Assembly (NCBI GenBank): GCA_002434305.1
Contig: DJJU01000011.1
Span: forward strand, 199,139 to 263,138
Origin: Alicycliphilus sp. UBA6560
GTDB lineage: Bacteria > Pseudomonadota > Gammaproteobacteria > Burkholderiales > Burkholderiaceae_C
DNA length: 64,000 nucleotides
Reading direction: 5' to 3'
Part shown: positions 1-7,996 of the stretch, one piece after another
Numbering within the stretch: position 1 is the stretch's first letter
Layout: every line of letters begins with the position of its first letter
The notes under the pieces: model-generated
Seen by the model: only the letters and a program-made list of their open reading frames with translations
What the model was told of the DNA's origin: nothing
The model's database searches: none
Program-made: the position numbers and the translations under genes

Positions 1-502
1 TGAACACCTTCTCGCCGCTGACGACGTAGTCATCCCCGTCGCGCCGCGCGGTGGTGGCCAGCCGCGCCACGTCGGAGCCGCCACCCGGCTCCGTGATGGC
101 CAGCGCCGCGATCGCCTCGCCCGCCAGCACCGGCGGGATGACCTCGGCGCGCACGGCGTCGCTGCCATGGGCCACCACGGGCGGCAGGCCGATGTTGTGC
201 GACAGCAGGCTGGCCAGCACCCCGCCGCTGGCGCCGTGGCGGCTGAGTGCCCGCCACAGCGGCAGGCGCAGCGCGTAGCTGGCGGGCGTGCCGCCGTATT
301 CCTCGGGATAACCCAGGCCCAGCAGGCCGAGGTCAGCCGCGCGGCGGTACAGCGCACGGGGAAATTCACCCGCCGCGTCCCAGGCGTCCACATGCGGCGC
401 GATCTCGGTGCGGGCGAAGCGGGTGACGGTGTTTGCCAGGGCCTCGCGGTCGGCGCGGGCGTCGCCCAGGCCGCGCTGCGGGTCGAGGGTGCTGTCGGTC
501 AT
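1..502 (-). CDS. Acyl-CoA dehydrogenase, N-terminal part (cut by window edge)
   Basis: The first 167 residues of an acyl-CoA dehydrogenase; the 3' part lies outside the window. Visible are the all-alpha N-terminal domain and the FAD/substrate-loop signature AITEPGGGSDVARL near residue 140, typical of flavoenzymes that introduce an alpha-beta double bond into acyl-CoA thioesters and pass electrons to ETF. The ATG overlaps the TGA of the upstream biotin carboxylase gene (ATGA), so the two are probably translationally coupled and belong to the terpene/acyl-CoA operon. It is a second dehydrogenase, distinct from the one at 3444-4616. A role at another step of the same branched-chain degradation route is inferred from position only; the substrate is unknown. 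Confidence 0.9.
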   Translation of the reverse strand, partial: MTDSTLDPQRGLGDARADREALANTVTRFARTEIAPHVDAWDAAGEFPRALYRRAADLGLLGLGYPEEYGGTPASYALRLPLWRALSRHGASGGVLASLLSHNIGLPPVVAHGSDAVRAEVIPPVLAGEAIAALAITEPGGGSDVARLATTARRDGDDYVVSGEKVF

Positions 503-2511
503 GCGTCTGCCTCCTGCGCTTGCGCGGCGGGTGCCAGGCGCGCCAACACCTGGCCGGGGGTGACCTGCTGGCCCACGGCCACCATCAGCTCGGCCAGAAC
601 CGCCGGCGCGGGCACCGTCAGGCTGTGCTCCAGCTTCATGGATTCGATGACCAGCACCGTGTCGTGCGCGGCCAGTTGCTGGCCGGCTACTGCCGGCAGG
701 GCCACCACGCGGCCGTTGAAGGGCGCGCGCAGCTCGCCCGCCCCGCCCTGCCCGCCGGCCCGGGCCGCCGTTTCGTACGAGGCGTCTTCCACCCAGCCGT
801 CGATGCCGCCGGCCTGCCAGTGCCAGCGCCGCGCACCGACGGCCACGGCGTGCACGCGCTGGTCGGCCCCGGCCGCGCCCAGCGGAGTGACGCGCACGCC
901 ACCGTCGGCCTCACAGGCCAGATGCACGCGGCCGTCCAGCGCTTCGCCCATGGCCGGGTCGGCGCCCTGGACGTGCAAGCGGCCGCCGCCCAGCTCGCGC
1001 ACCGCCAGGGCGTGCACCCGGCCCTGGTGGCGCAGGCGCAGCGGGCGCTGCAGGCTGCAGGGCAGCGCAGGGGCGCCTGCCGGATTCATAGTAAAAATGG
1101 CCGTCAGCGCAGATGGGGCAAGCGCTGACAGCTCCTTTTTCAATAGCGTTTCGCGGATCGCATCGGCCTGCTGCGCCAGGAAGGGCACCAGCGCCTGCCC
1201 GGCGCCAAACTGCGGGTGCGCCAGGCATTCGGCCAAAAAGGCCCGGTTGGTCGGCAGGCCCAGCACGCTGGTGGCCTGCAGCGCGCGCACCAGGGCGGCG
1301 ATGGCCTCGTCCCGCGTGGCGGCGTGCACGATCAGCTTGCCCAGCAGGGCGTCGTAGTACGGCGATACCTCGGTGCCCTGCTCCAGCGCGTGGTCGAAGC
1401 GCAGAGCGCCCGGCGCGGCACGCCCGAAGGCCGTGGCGGGCGGCGCGGCGAGGTGCAGCACGCGCCCGGTGTGAGGATGGAACTGCGCGTCCTCGGCGCA
1501 CAGGCGCACCTCGATGGCGTGGCCCTGCAGGCGTACGTCCTGCTGCGCCAGCGGCAGCGGCTCGCCCCGTGCCACGCGGATCTGCCACTCCACCAGGTCC
1601 AGGCCGGTGAGCGCCTCGGTCACCGGGTGCTCGACCTGCAGTCGGGTGTTCATCTCCATCAGATAGAACTGTTCGCCGTCCAGCAGAAACTCCACCGTGC
1701 CCGCGCCCACGTAGCCCGCGGCCTGCGCCAGGGCCACGGCGGCGGCGCCCATGCGCGCGCGCAGGGCTTCATGCATCGCCGGGCTGGGCGACTCCTCGAT
1801 GAGCTTTTGGTGGCGGCGCTGCACCGAGCAGTCGCGCTCGCCCAGGTGGATGCAATGGCCGTGGGCGTCGGCGAAGACCTGCACCTCGACGTGCCGCGGG
1901 GCCAGCAGGGCGCGCTCGATCAGCAGGTCGCCGCAGCCAAAGCCGGCCAGCGCCTCGGAGCGCGCGCTGGCCAGGGCCGCCGGCAGTTGCGCTGCGTCGG
2001 CCACCAGCCGCATGCCGCGCCCGCCGCCACCAGCCACGGCCTTGACCATGAGAGGAAAGCCGATGCGCGCGGCCTCCGCCGCGAAGCGTTCGTCGCTCTG
2101 GTCGTCGCCCGCATAGCCCGGCAGGCAGGGCACGCCGTACTGCTGCGCCAGCTGCTTGGCGCCGGACTTGCTGCCCACGGCGCGAATGGCGGCGGGCGGC
2201 GGGCCGATCCACGCCAGGCCGGCGTCCTGCACGGCCTGGGCGAAGTCGGCGTTCTCGCTCAAAAAACCGTAGCCCGGGTGCACCGCATCGGCACCGCTGG
2301 CGCGCGCCGCGTCCAGCAGCCTGTCGATGCGCAGGTAGCTGTCGGCGCTGGCCGCGCCGCCCAGCGCCACGGCCTGCGTGGCCTCGCGCACGTGCAGGGC
2401 GCGGGCGTCGGGCTCGGAGTAGACGGCGACGGTGTCCAGCCCCAAGCGACGTGCGGTGTGGATGACGCGGCGGGCGATCTCGCCGCGATTGGCGATGAGG
2501 ACTTTTTTCAT
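499..2511 (-). CDS. atuF: Biotin-dependent acyl-CoA carboxylase alpha subunit (geranyl-CoA carboxylase-like)
   Basis: A 670-residue biotin carboxylase/BCCP fusion that carboxylates its own biotin with ATP and bicarbonate for the beta subunit at 4658-6280. It begins MKKVLIANRGEIARR and carries the ATP-grasp glycine loop (AVAGGGGRGMR). The C-terminal biotinyl domain has Lys626 in ESMKLEH, a variant of the common AMKM site. I chose the ATG at 2511 because it starts the conserved N-terminus; a longer ORF upstream is non-homologous. That ATG overlaps the stop of a 38-codon ORF. The linker before the biotinyl domain (about residues 455-474) is encoded by a copy of the interspersed repeat. Gene order R-B-C-D-E-F suggests geranyl-CoA rather than methylcrotonyl-CoA carboxylase; substrate not proven. 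Confidence 0.87.
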   Translation of the reverse strand: MKKVLIANRGEIARRVIHTARRLGLDTVAVYSEPDARALHVREATQAVALGGAASADSYLRIDRLLDAARASGADAVHPGYGFLSENADFAQAVQDAGLAWIGPPPAAIRAVGSKSGAKQLAQQYGVPCLPGYAGDDQSDERFAAEAARIGFPLMVKAVAGGGGRGMRLVADAAQLPAALASARSEALAGFGCGDLLIERALLAPRHVEVQVFADAHGHCIHLGERDCSVQRRHQKLIEESPSPAMHEALRARMGAAAVALAQAAGYVGAGTVEFLLDGEQFYLMEMNTRLQVEHPVTEALTGLDLVEWQIRVARGEPLPLAQQDVRLQGHAIEVRLCAEDAQFHPHTGRVLHLAAPPATAFGRAAPGALRFDHALEQGTEVSPYYDALLGKLIVHAATRDEAIAALVRALQATSVLGLPTNRAFLAECLAHPQFGAGQALVPFLAQQADAIRETLLKKELSALAPSALTAIFTMNPAGAPALPCSLQRPLRLRHQGRVHALAVRELGGGRLHVQGADPAMGEALDGRVHLACEADGGVRVTPLGAAGADQRVHAVAVGARRWHWQAGGIDGWVEDASYETAARAGGQGGAGELRAPFNGRVVALPAVAGQQLAAHDTVLVIESMKLEHSLTVPAPAVLAELMVAVGQQVTPGQVLARLAPAAQAQEADA
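1091..1148 (+). repeat. Interspersed hairpin repeat inside atuF
   Basis: GTCAGCGC and GCGCTGAC form a perfect eight-base stem around AGATGGGGCAA, followed by AGCT and CAATAGC. Relative to other copies (CCAGCGCTT / AAGCGCTGG) both arms have changed together, so pairing is kept. It is read through in frame by the carboxylase gene on the opposite strand. Confidence 0.72.
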
Positions 2512-2624
2512 GCGTCGCTCCCCTGCGGCAAGATCGCCCGCCTGCCCGCTACGCGGGCCCGAGCGATGTGCTTCGCCATGCCTGCGGCATGACCGCAGCG
2601 GTTGGCGATGAGGATTTTTTTCAT
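2508..2624 (-). CDS. 38-codon remnant duplicate of the atuF start, translationally linked
   Basis: This short ORF begins MKKILIANRCGHAAG, nearly the same as the atuF start MKKVLIANRGEIARR, then diverges into arginine/alanine-rich sequence with hairpin-like DNA. Its ATG overlaps the TGA of the enoyl-CoA hydratase gene (ATGA), and its own TGA overlaps the atuF ATG (ATGA). It looks like the leftover of a partial duplication of the atuF 5' end. It may now act only as a ribosome relay between the two genes. No function for the peptide itself is suggested. Confidence 0.5.
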   Translation of the reverse strand: MKKILIANRCGHAAGMAKHIARARVAGRRAILPQGSDA

Positions 2625-3430
2625 GCGTGGCTCCAAGGTGCCGGCTGGCGAGCGCCAAAGGCGGCTAGGCCCTGCGCGGCTTCGATGCCGCGCAGCGACT
2701 GGGCGAAGGCCTGTGCGGCTGCGTCCAGCAAGTCGAATAAAGGCTGTTCGCGCTCGGCCAGCAGCAGCCGCTTGGTGGCAGCCACGGCCTGCGGGGCGCC
2801 CTGGGCATGGCGGGCCACGGCGGCGTTCAGGGCGGCCTGCAGGCCGTCGGCGCCGGCGATCTCGTCGGCCATGCCGTCGCGCAAGGCCGCTGTGGCGCCG
2901 TGGCGCTGGCCGGTTAGCAGCCAGCGGCGGGCGGCGGCGGGCCCCAGGCGCCGCACCACGAAGGGCGCGATCTGCGCCGGCACGATGCCCAGCGTCACCT
3001 CGGGCGTGGCGAACTGCGCGCCCTCGGCCGCCAGCACGTGGTCGGCGCAGCACAGCAGGCCGATGCCGCCGCCCATGGCCGCGCCCTCCACCACGGCAAT
3101 CAGCCACTGCGGCAGGGCGCACAGCGCCTGCAGCAGCACGCCAAAGCGCCGGTTCACGGGCACCAGCGGGTCGTCCTGCCCGGCAGCCAGCGGCTGGCCG
3201 ACGGCTCGGGCAAAGCCGCCCAGGCTGCCGCCGGCGCAAAAGTGCCCGCCGGCGCCGCGCAGCACCACGCCGCGCAGGGCGGCATCCTGGCCAGCGCGCT
3301 CGCAGGCGGCCAGCAGGGCGTCAACCATGGCGTCGCTCAGGGCGTTGCGGCTGGCCGGAGCGTTCAGCGTCCAGGTCTCCAGCCAGCCGCCGGCCAGGGG
3401 CTGGCGGTCGATCAGCAGTTCGTCGGCCAT
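2621..3430 (-). CDS. atuE: Enoyl-CoA hydratase/isomerase family protein (AtuE-like)
   Basis: A 269-residue crotonase-fold protein. The oxyanion-hole segments GGHFCAGGSLGGFARA (around residue 60) and VVEGAAMGGGIGLLCCADH (around 115) are clear. In the atu pathway this position is held by isohexenylglutaconyl-CoA hydratase, which hydrates the product of geranyl-CoA carboxylase; that assignment is from gene order. The ATG at 3430 starts the conserved fold, and a longer ORF would run into the preceding gene. The stop overlaps the ATG of the 38-codon ORF. Methylglutaconyl-CoA hydratase of leucine breakdown is the main alternative. Confidence 0.85.
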   Translation of the reverse strand: MADELLIDRQPLAGGWLETWTLNAPASRNALSDAMVDALLAACERAGQDAALRGVVLRGAGGHFCAGGSLGGFARAVGQPLAAGQDDPLVPVNRRFGVLLQALCALPQWLIAVVEGAAMGGGIGLLCCADHVLAAEGAQFATPEVTLGIVPAQIAPFVVRRLGPAAARRWLLTGQRHGATAALRDGMADEIAGADGLQAALNAAVARHAQGAPQAVAATKRLLLAEREQPLFDLLDAAAQAFAQSLRGIEAAQGLAAFGARQPAPWSHA

Positions 3431-3443
3431 GGCGTGCGGCTCC

Positions 3444-4616
3444 TCAGCGCGGCGGGCGCTTGGCGATGCCCATGGCCCGGGCAATGATGCCCAGCATGAC
3501 CTCGTCGGCACCGCCGCCTATGGACCCCAGCCGGCCGTCGCGGTACATGCGCGCCACCTTGTTCTCCAGCGTGAAGCCCATGCCGCCCCAGAACTGCAGG
3601 CAGGTGTCGGTCACCAGGCGGTTCAGGCGGCCTGCCTTCAGCTTGGCCATGCTGGCCAGCTCCAGCACATCCTGGCCGCTCACGTACAGCTCGCCGGCGC
3701 GCCAGGTCAGGGCTCGCAGGCATTCCACCTCGGTCTTGACCTCGGCCAGCTTGAACTGCACCCACTGCTGGTCGGCCAGCGTGGCGCCGAACATCTTGCG
3801 CTCCTGCGCCCACTCCACCGTCCAGTCAATGCAGTTGGCCAGCGACACCAGGCAGCTGACCGCGCACCACAGGCGCTCTTCCTGGAACTGCTGCATCTGG
3901 TAGATGAAGCCTTGCCCTTCCTGGCCGATCAGGTAGCGCTGGGGCACGCGCACCTCGTCGAAGTACAGGAGGCCCGTGTCGCTGCTGTCCATGCCGATCT
4001 TGCGGATCTTGCTGGCCACCTCGATGCCCGGCAGCAGGCGGCCCGCCTCGCGCAGCGGCACCATGACCAGGCTCTTGTTCTTGTGCGGCGGGCCGTCGCT
4101 GGTGTTGACCAGCATGCACATCCAGTCGGCCTGCAGGCTGTTGGTGATCCACATCTTCTGGCCGGTGATGATGTAGTCGCCGCCGTCCTTGCGCGCATGG
4201 CTCTTGATGGCGGACACATCGCTGCCCGCGCCGGGCTCGGACACGCCGATGCAGCCCACCATGTCGCCCGCAATCGCCGGCGCCAGGAACTGGCGCTTCA
4301 ACTCATCGCTGCCGTAGCGCGCCAGCGCCGGCGTGCACATGTCCGTCTGCACGCCGATAGCCATGGGCACGCCGCCGCAGTGGATGTGGCCTAGCGTCTC
4401 GGCCATGGCCATGCCGTAGGAGTAGTCCAGCCCGGCGCCGCCGTAGGCCTCGGGCTTGGTCAGGCCCAGCAGGCCCAGGTCGCCCAGCTTCTTGAAGACC
4501 TCGTGGGCGGGGAAGATCTCAGCCGCCTCCCACTCGTCCACGTGGGGGTTGATCTCCTCATCGATGAAGCGCTTGAGGGTCTTCTGGATCTCGCGGTGCT
4601 CGTGCGTGAGTTGCAT
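3444..4616 (-). CDS. atuD: Acyl-CoA dehydrogenase (citronellyl-CoA dehydrogenase-like, AtuD)
   Basis: A full-length 390-residue acyl-CoA dehydrogenase. FAD/substrate motifs are GVSEPGAGSDVSA and the following TGQKMWITNS. The C-terminal helix reads FWGGMGFTLENKVARMYRD. Where many family members have a catalytic YEGT glutamate, this protein reads SIGGGADEV, so the catalytic base is probably placed elsewhere, as in isovaleryl-CoA-type enzymes. The ATG at 4616 has a GGAG ribosome site about 8 bases upstream. Its place between carboxyltransferase and hydratase genes matches atuD, which oxidises citronellyl-CoA to geranyl-CoA in the pseudomonad pathway. Specificity is inferred from context. Confidence 0.88.
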   Translation of the reverse strand: MQLTHEHREIQKTLKRFIDEEINPHVDEWEAAEIFPAHEVFKKLGDLGLLGLTKPEAYGGAGLDYSYGMAMAETLGHIHCGGVPMAIGVQTDMCTPALARYGSDELKRQFLAPAIAGDMVGCIGVSEPGAGSDVSAIKSHARKDGGDYIITGQKMWITNSLQADWMCMLVNTSDGPPHKNKSLVMVPLREAGRLLPGIEVASKIRKIGMDSSDTGLLYFDEVRVPQRYLIGQEGQGFIYQMQQFQEERLWCAVSCLVSLANCIDWTVEWAQERKMFGATLADQQWVQFKLAEVKTEVECLRALTWRAGELYVSGQDVLELASMAKLKAGRLNRLVTDTCLQFWGGMGFTLENKVARMYRDGRLGSIGGGADEVMLGIIARAMGIAKRPPR

Positions 4617-4657
4617 GGTGTTGTCTCCGTTCTTGTCCTGTGTGTGGGGCGCGGGCG

Positions 4658-6280
4658 CTACATGCGCCCCACGCCGAACTGCATGGGGCGCACGGCGCGG
4701 GCGGCGCCTTCGGCGATGGTGTCCAGGCAGAAAGCCAGCACGGCGCGCGTGTCGCGCGGGTCGATCACGCCGTCGTCCAGCAGCAGGCCGCTGGTGTAGG
4801 CCACGTCGGCCTGCTGCTCGAACATGGCGACGATGCGCTCGTACTGGGCCTGCATCTCGGCCGGGTCGGGCGTGATGCCTTTGCGCGCCAGGGCGCCTTC
4901 GGTAACGATCTGCATGGTGCGCGCGGCCTGCTCGCCGCCCATGACCGCCGTCTTCGCACCCGGCCAGCTGAACAGAAAACGCGGCGCATAGCCGCGCCCG
5001 CACATGCCATAGTTGCCGGCGCCAAAGCTGGCGCCGCACTGGATGGTCAGCTGCGGCACGGCGGCGCAGGTCACGGCCTGGATCATCTTGCTGCCGTGCT
5101 TGATCATTCCGCCCTGCTCGCTGTCCTTGCCCACCATGAACCCGGTGGTGTTTTGCAGATAGACGATGGGCTGGCCCAGCTGGCACATCCACTGGATGAA
5201 GTGCGTGGCCTTGCTGGCCCCGGCCACGTCGATGGGGCCGTTGTTGCTGATGAAGCCCACGGCGTGGCCCGCGATGCGCCCTTGCGCGCAGACGGTGGCG
5301 GCGCCGTAGCGGGCCTTGAACTCCAGCAGCTCGGAGCGGTCCGTCAGGCGCGCGATGACCTCGCGCATGTCCACCGGCTGGCGCAGGTCGTCGGGCATCA
5401 GGCCCAGCAGGTCATCCTGGGGCAGCAGCGGTTCAAAGGCCGCGCGCGGCGGCGCCGGCCGCGCCCAGTCCAGCTGCGCCAGAACGGCGCGCGCCATGCC
5501 GATGGCCTCACGGTCGTCGCCGGCCAGGTATTCACCGAGGCCGGAGACGGCCGTGTGCATCTCGGCGCCGCCCAGCTCCTCCTCGGTGGCGATCTCGCCG
5601 GTGGCGGCCTTGAGCAGGGGCGGGCCGGCCAAAAAGGCGCGCGAGCGGCCCTGCACCATGACCACCACGTCCGACAGCCCCGGCATGTAGGCCCCGCCGG
5701 CCGTGCCCGAGCCGTGCTGCACGGTGACCACCGGGATGCCGGCGGCGGACAGCCGCGCCAGGTTGCGAAACAGCGCGCCGCCGTGCACGAAGCCCTCCAC
5801 GCGGTAGCGCATCAGGTTGGCGCCGGCGCTCTCCACCAGGTGCACGAAGGGCAGGCGGTTTTCCAGGGCGATGTCTTGCAGACGCAGGATTTTCTCCAGG
5901 CCCATCGGCTGGATGGCACCGGCCTCGATGCCCGAATCGCTGGCCACCACCATGCAGCGCACGCCTGACACGAAGCCGATGCCGGCGATCACGCCGCCGC
6001 CGGGCACGGACTTGGCCGCGTCCTGGGTGTCATGCAGGTAGCCGGCCAGGTCCATCAGCGGCAGCCAGGGTGCGCCCGCGTCCAGCAGCAGTGCCACGCG
6101 CTGGCGCGGCAGCAGCTGGCCGCGTTTTTCAAACTGTGGCAGCGAGCGCGCCGACGCGGCGGCCGCGCGCTCCTGCAAAGCGCGCAGGCCTTGCAGGCGC
6201 GCCAGCAGCGCCTCGCGGCGGCGCAGCGCATCGGGGGCGCCGGCGTTGTGGCGCGAGGTGAAGGCGGTGGGACTGCTCAT
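4658..6280 (-). CDS. atuC: Acyl-CoA carboxylase beta (carboxyltransferase) subunit, geranyl-CoA carboxylase-like
   Basis: A 540-residue carboxyltransferase with two crotonase-like halves. The N-half contains HLVESAGANL and GTAGGAYMPGLSD; the C-half contains GFISNNGPIDVAGASKATHF and SFGAGNYGMCGRGY, with the paired glycine-rich loops that bind carboxybiotin and acyl-CoA. The stretch SDSGIEAGAIQPMGLEK differs from what I recall for methylcrotonyl-CoA carboxylase and fits the AtuC type better. It would transfer CO2 from biotin on the alpha subunit (499-2511) to the gamma-methyl of geranyl-CoA. The start ATG overlaps the TGA of the SDR gene. Methylcrotonyl-CoA carboxylase is the fallback reading. 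Confidence 0.87.
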   Translation of the reverse strand: MSSPTAFTSRHNAGAPDALRRREALLARLQGLRALQERAAAASARSLPQFEKRGQLLPRQRVALLLDAGAPWLPLMDLAGYLHDTQDAAKSVPGGGVIAGIGFVSGVRCMVVASDSGIEAGAIQPMGLEKILRLQDIALENRLPFVHLVESAGANLMRYRVEGFVHGGALFRNLARLSAAGIPVVTVQHGSGTAGGAYMPGLSDVVVMVQGRSRAFLAGPPLLKAATGEIATEEELGGAEMHTAVSGLGEYLAGDDREAIGMARAVLAQLDWARPAPPRAAFEPLLPQDDLLGLMPDDLRQPVDMREVIARLTDRSELLEFKARYGAATVCAQGRIAGHAVGFISNNGPIDVAGASKATHFIQWMCQLGQPIVYLQNTTGFMVGKDSEQGGMIKHGSKMIQAVTCAAVPQLTIQCGASFGAGNYGMCGRGYAPRFLFSWPGAKTAVMGGEQAARTMQIVTEGALARKGITPDPAEMQAQYERIVAMFEQQADVAYTSGLLLDDGVIDPRDTRAVLAFCLDTIAEGAARAVRPMQFGVGRM

Positions 6281-7212
6281 GCGTCCTCCCGCGGCGCCGG
6301 GGCGCTGGCGAACACCCGCGGCGTCTGCGCGCGGTGAAAGCCCTGGAACGGCCGCACCGCCACGCGCTGGCGCACCGCTTCATCGGGCTGCTCCATGGGC
6401 CAGCCCATGCGCGCCTGCGGGCGGGCGCCGTCCACGCGCAGCGTGGTGCCGCTGATAAAGGCAGCCGCCGGACTGAGCAGGAAGGCGATGGCCGCGGAGA
6501 TCTCGGCCTCGGTCCCCATGCGGCCCAGCGGCACGGTGCGCGGCATGGCGCGCAGCAGCTCGGCCGCCTGCGGCGGGTAGTTGTCCATGCCGCTGGAGGC
6601 GATGTAGCCCGGCGCCACGGCGTTCACGCGCACGCCGGCACGCGCCCACTCCACGGCCGCCGTCTCGGTGAAGCTGACCATGCCGGCGCGCGCCGCGCCG
6701 CTGTGGCCCATGCCTGGCATGGAGCCCCACATGTCCGCCACCACGTTGACGATCGCGCCGCCGTGCGCGCCCATCCACTGCGTGAAGCACTCGCGCGCCA
6801 GCAAAAAGCCACCCGTCAGGTTGGTGCTGACCACTGCCTCCCATCCCTTGGCGGAGATGGCCTCGAGCGGCGACATGAACTGCCCGCCGGCGTTGTTGAC
6901 GAGGCCGTCGATGCGCCCATGCGTGGCCAGCACCTCGCGCACCAGGGCGGCCACGCCGTCTTCGCTGCGGATGTCGCAGGCCTGCCAGGTGGCCAAGCCG
7001 CCGTCGGCGGCGATCTCCTGCTGCACGGCGGCCAGCTTGTCCGCCTTGCGCCCGACCAGCACCACTTTGGCACCCAGGTGGGCCAGCTCGTGCGCCGTGC
7101 AGCGGCCGATGCCCGAGCCGCCGCCGGTAACGACGACGACCTGCCCGGCAAACAGACCGGGCGCGAAAACCGAGCCGTAAGCGGCCGGTGCTTGGGGAAG
7201 TGCGGCAGTCAT
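6277..7212 (-). CDS. atuB: Short-chain dehydrogenase/reductase (AtuB-like)
   Basis: A 311-residue Rossmann-fold SDR. The cofactor motif VTGGGSGIG lies near residue 29 and the NNAGG motif near 107. The classical YxxxK active site is missing; the equivalent region reads GMGHSGAARAGM. That pattern is known in the peroxisomal trans-2-enoyl-CoA / 2,4-dienoyl-CoA reductase branch, so an acyl-CoA substrate is likely. Its ATG overlaps the regulator's TGA and its own TGA overlaps the carboxyltransferase ATG. Position matches atuB, whose exact step in terpene breakdown I cannot fix from sequence. Confidence 0.85.
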   Translation of the reverse strand: MTAALPQAPAAYGSVFAPGLFAGQVVVVTGGGSGIGRCTAHELAHLGAKVVLVGRKADKLAAVQQEIAADGGLATWQACDIRSEDGVAALVREVLATHGRIDGLVNNAGGQFMSPLEAISAKGWEAVVSTNLTGGFLLARECFTQWMGAHGGAIVNVVADMWGSMPGMGHSGAARAGMVSFTETAAVEWARAGVRVNAVAPGYIASSGMDNYPPQAAELLRAMPRTVPLGRMGTEAEISAAIAFLLSPAAAFISGTTLRVDGARPQARMGWPMEQPDEAVRQRVAVRPFQGFHRAQTPRVFASAPAPREDA

Positions 7213-7919
7213 GGATGGGCTCCTTCTGCCGGCGCCCTGGTGAACAGCGCCATGGCCTGCTCGGCCAGCGCGTCCAGGCTCAGGCCCTTCTTGGGCGAAT
7301 ACCAGCTCACCGACCAGTTCAGCGCGCCGAAGATGAACAGGCGCGCCACGGCCGGCTCGGCCTGCAGCAGGCCCTGGCGGGCCAGGCCCTGCAGTGCGGG
7401 CATCCAGGCGGCCTCATAGGCGTCCTTGATGCGGGCCACGTCCTTGCGCTGGGCGGCGGTGAGCGAGCGCCACTCGTACAGCATCACCGGGATGAAGCCG
7501 CTGCGCGGGCCCAGCAGGATCTCGAAGTGGTGGCGCACCAGCACGCGCAGCTGCTCGTGCGGGCTGGCGGCGTCGCCCAGGGCCTGCAGGGTGCGCTGCT
7601 GGCTGTGCAAGGCCTCGGCCATGCCCTCGGCCATCACGGCGTGCAGCAGCGCGCTCTTGCTCTTGAAGTGGTAGTAGGGCGAGCCGCTGTGCATGCCCAC
7701 GGCGGCGGCGATGTCGCGCGTGCTGGTGGCCGCGTAGCCCTTGGACAAGAACAGCCGCGCCGCCTTGTCCATGAGCTTGCGGCGGCGGTTGCCGTCGTCC
7801 TGCTCCTCGGCCGTCTTGCGCGGGCGGCCGCGCGGCCGGCGCTGCGGCGGATCGGCAGCAGGCTGCGGATTGGCGCCGGCCAGTGGCGCGGCGCTGCTGG
7901 AAGGCTTTGCTGGTGGCAT
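7209..7919 (-). CDS. atuR: TetR-family transcriptional regulator, first gene of the operon
   Basis: A 236-residue TetR-type repressor. After a proline/arginine-rich start, the N-terminal helix-turn-helix reads LMDKAARLFLSKGYAATSTR and continues with a recognition helix ending SPYYHFKSKSALL. The larger C-terminal ligand domain probably senses an acyl-CoA intermediate. As the promoter-proximal gene of the overlapping operon it is likely autoregulated, unlike a separately placed atuR. A palindromic element sits directly upstream at 7943-7974. No other gene of the cluster has its own gap large enough for a promoter. Confidence 0.87.
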   Translation of the reverse strand: MPPAKPSSSAAPLAGANPQPAADPPQRRPRGRPRKTAEEQDDGNRRRKLMDKAARLFLSKGYAATSTRDIAAAVGMHSGSPYYHFKSKSALLHAVMAEGMAEALHSQQRTLQALGDAASPHEQLRVLVRHHFEILLGPRSGFIPVMLYEWRSLTAAQRKDVARIKDAYEAAWMPALQGLARQGLLQAEPAVARLFIFGALNWSVSWYSPKKGLSLDALAEQAMALFTRAPAEGAHP

Positions 7920-7942
7920 GGTCAGACCTTAGCAAAGCCATT

Positions 7943-7974
7943 TATTTTTAGCAAGCGATTGCTTTGTAAAAATA
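7943..7974 (-). promoter_or_regulatory. Palindromic operator candidate for the TetR regulator
   Basis: A nested inverted repeat lies 24-55 bases upstream of the regulator ATG. The outer arms TATTTTTA and TAAAAATA match perfectly, and the inner arms AGCAA and TTGCT flank GCGA. A partial extra copy (TTAGCAAAG) lies closer to the start codon. The spot is AT-rich in a 70% GC region, as expected for a promoter with an overlapping TetR operator. Binding is inferred. Confidence 0.5.
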
Positions 7975-7996
7975 CCCAGACCGGACCTGCCGCCGG

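Noticed and set aside
4658..6280. Propionyl-CoA or acetyl-CoA carboxylase identity
   Set aside because: Neighbouring acyl-CoA dehydrogenase and enoyl-CoA hydratase genes and the AtuC-like sequence fit a terpene or leucine-type pathway better.
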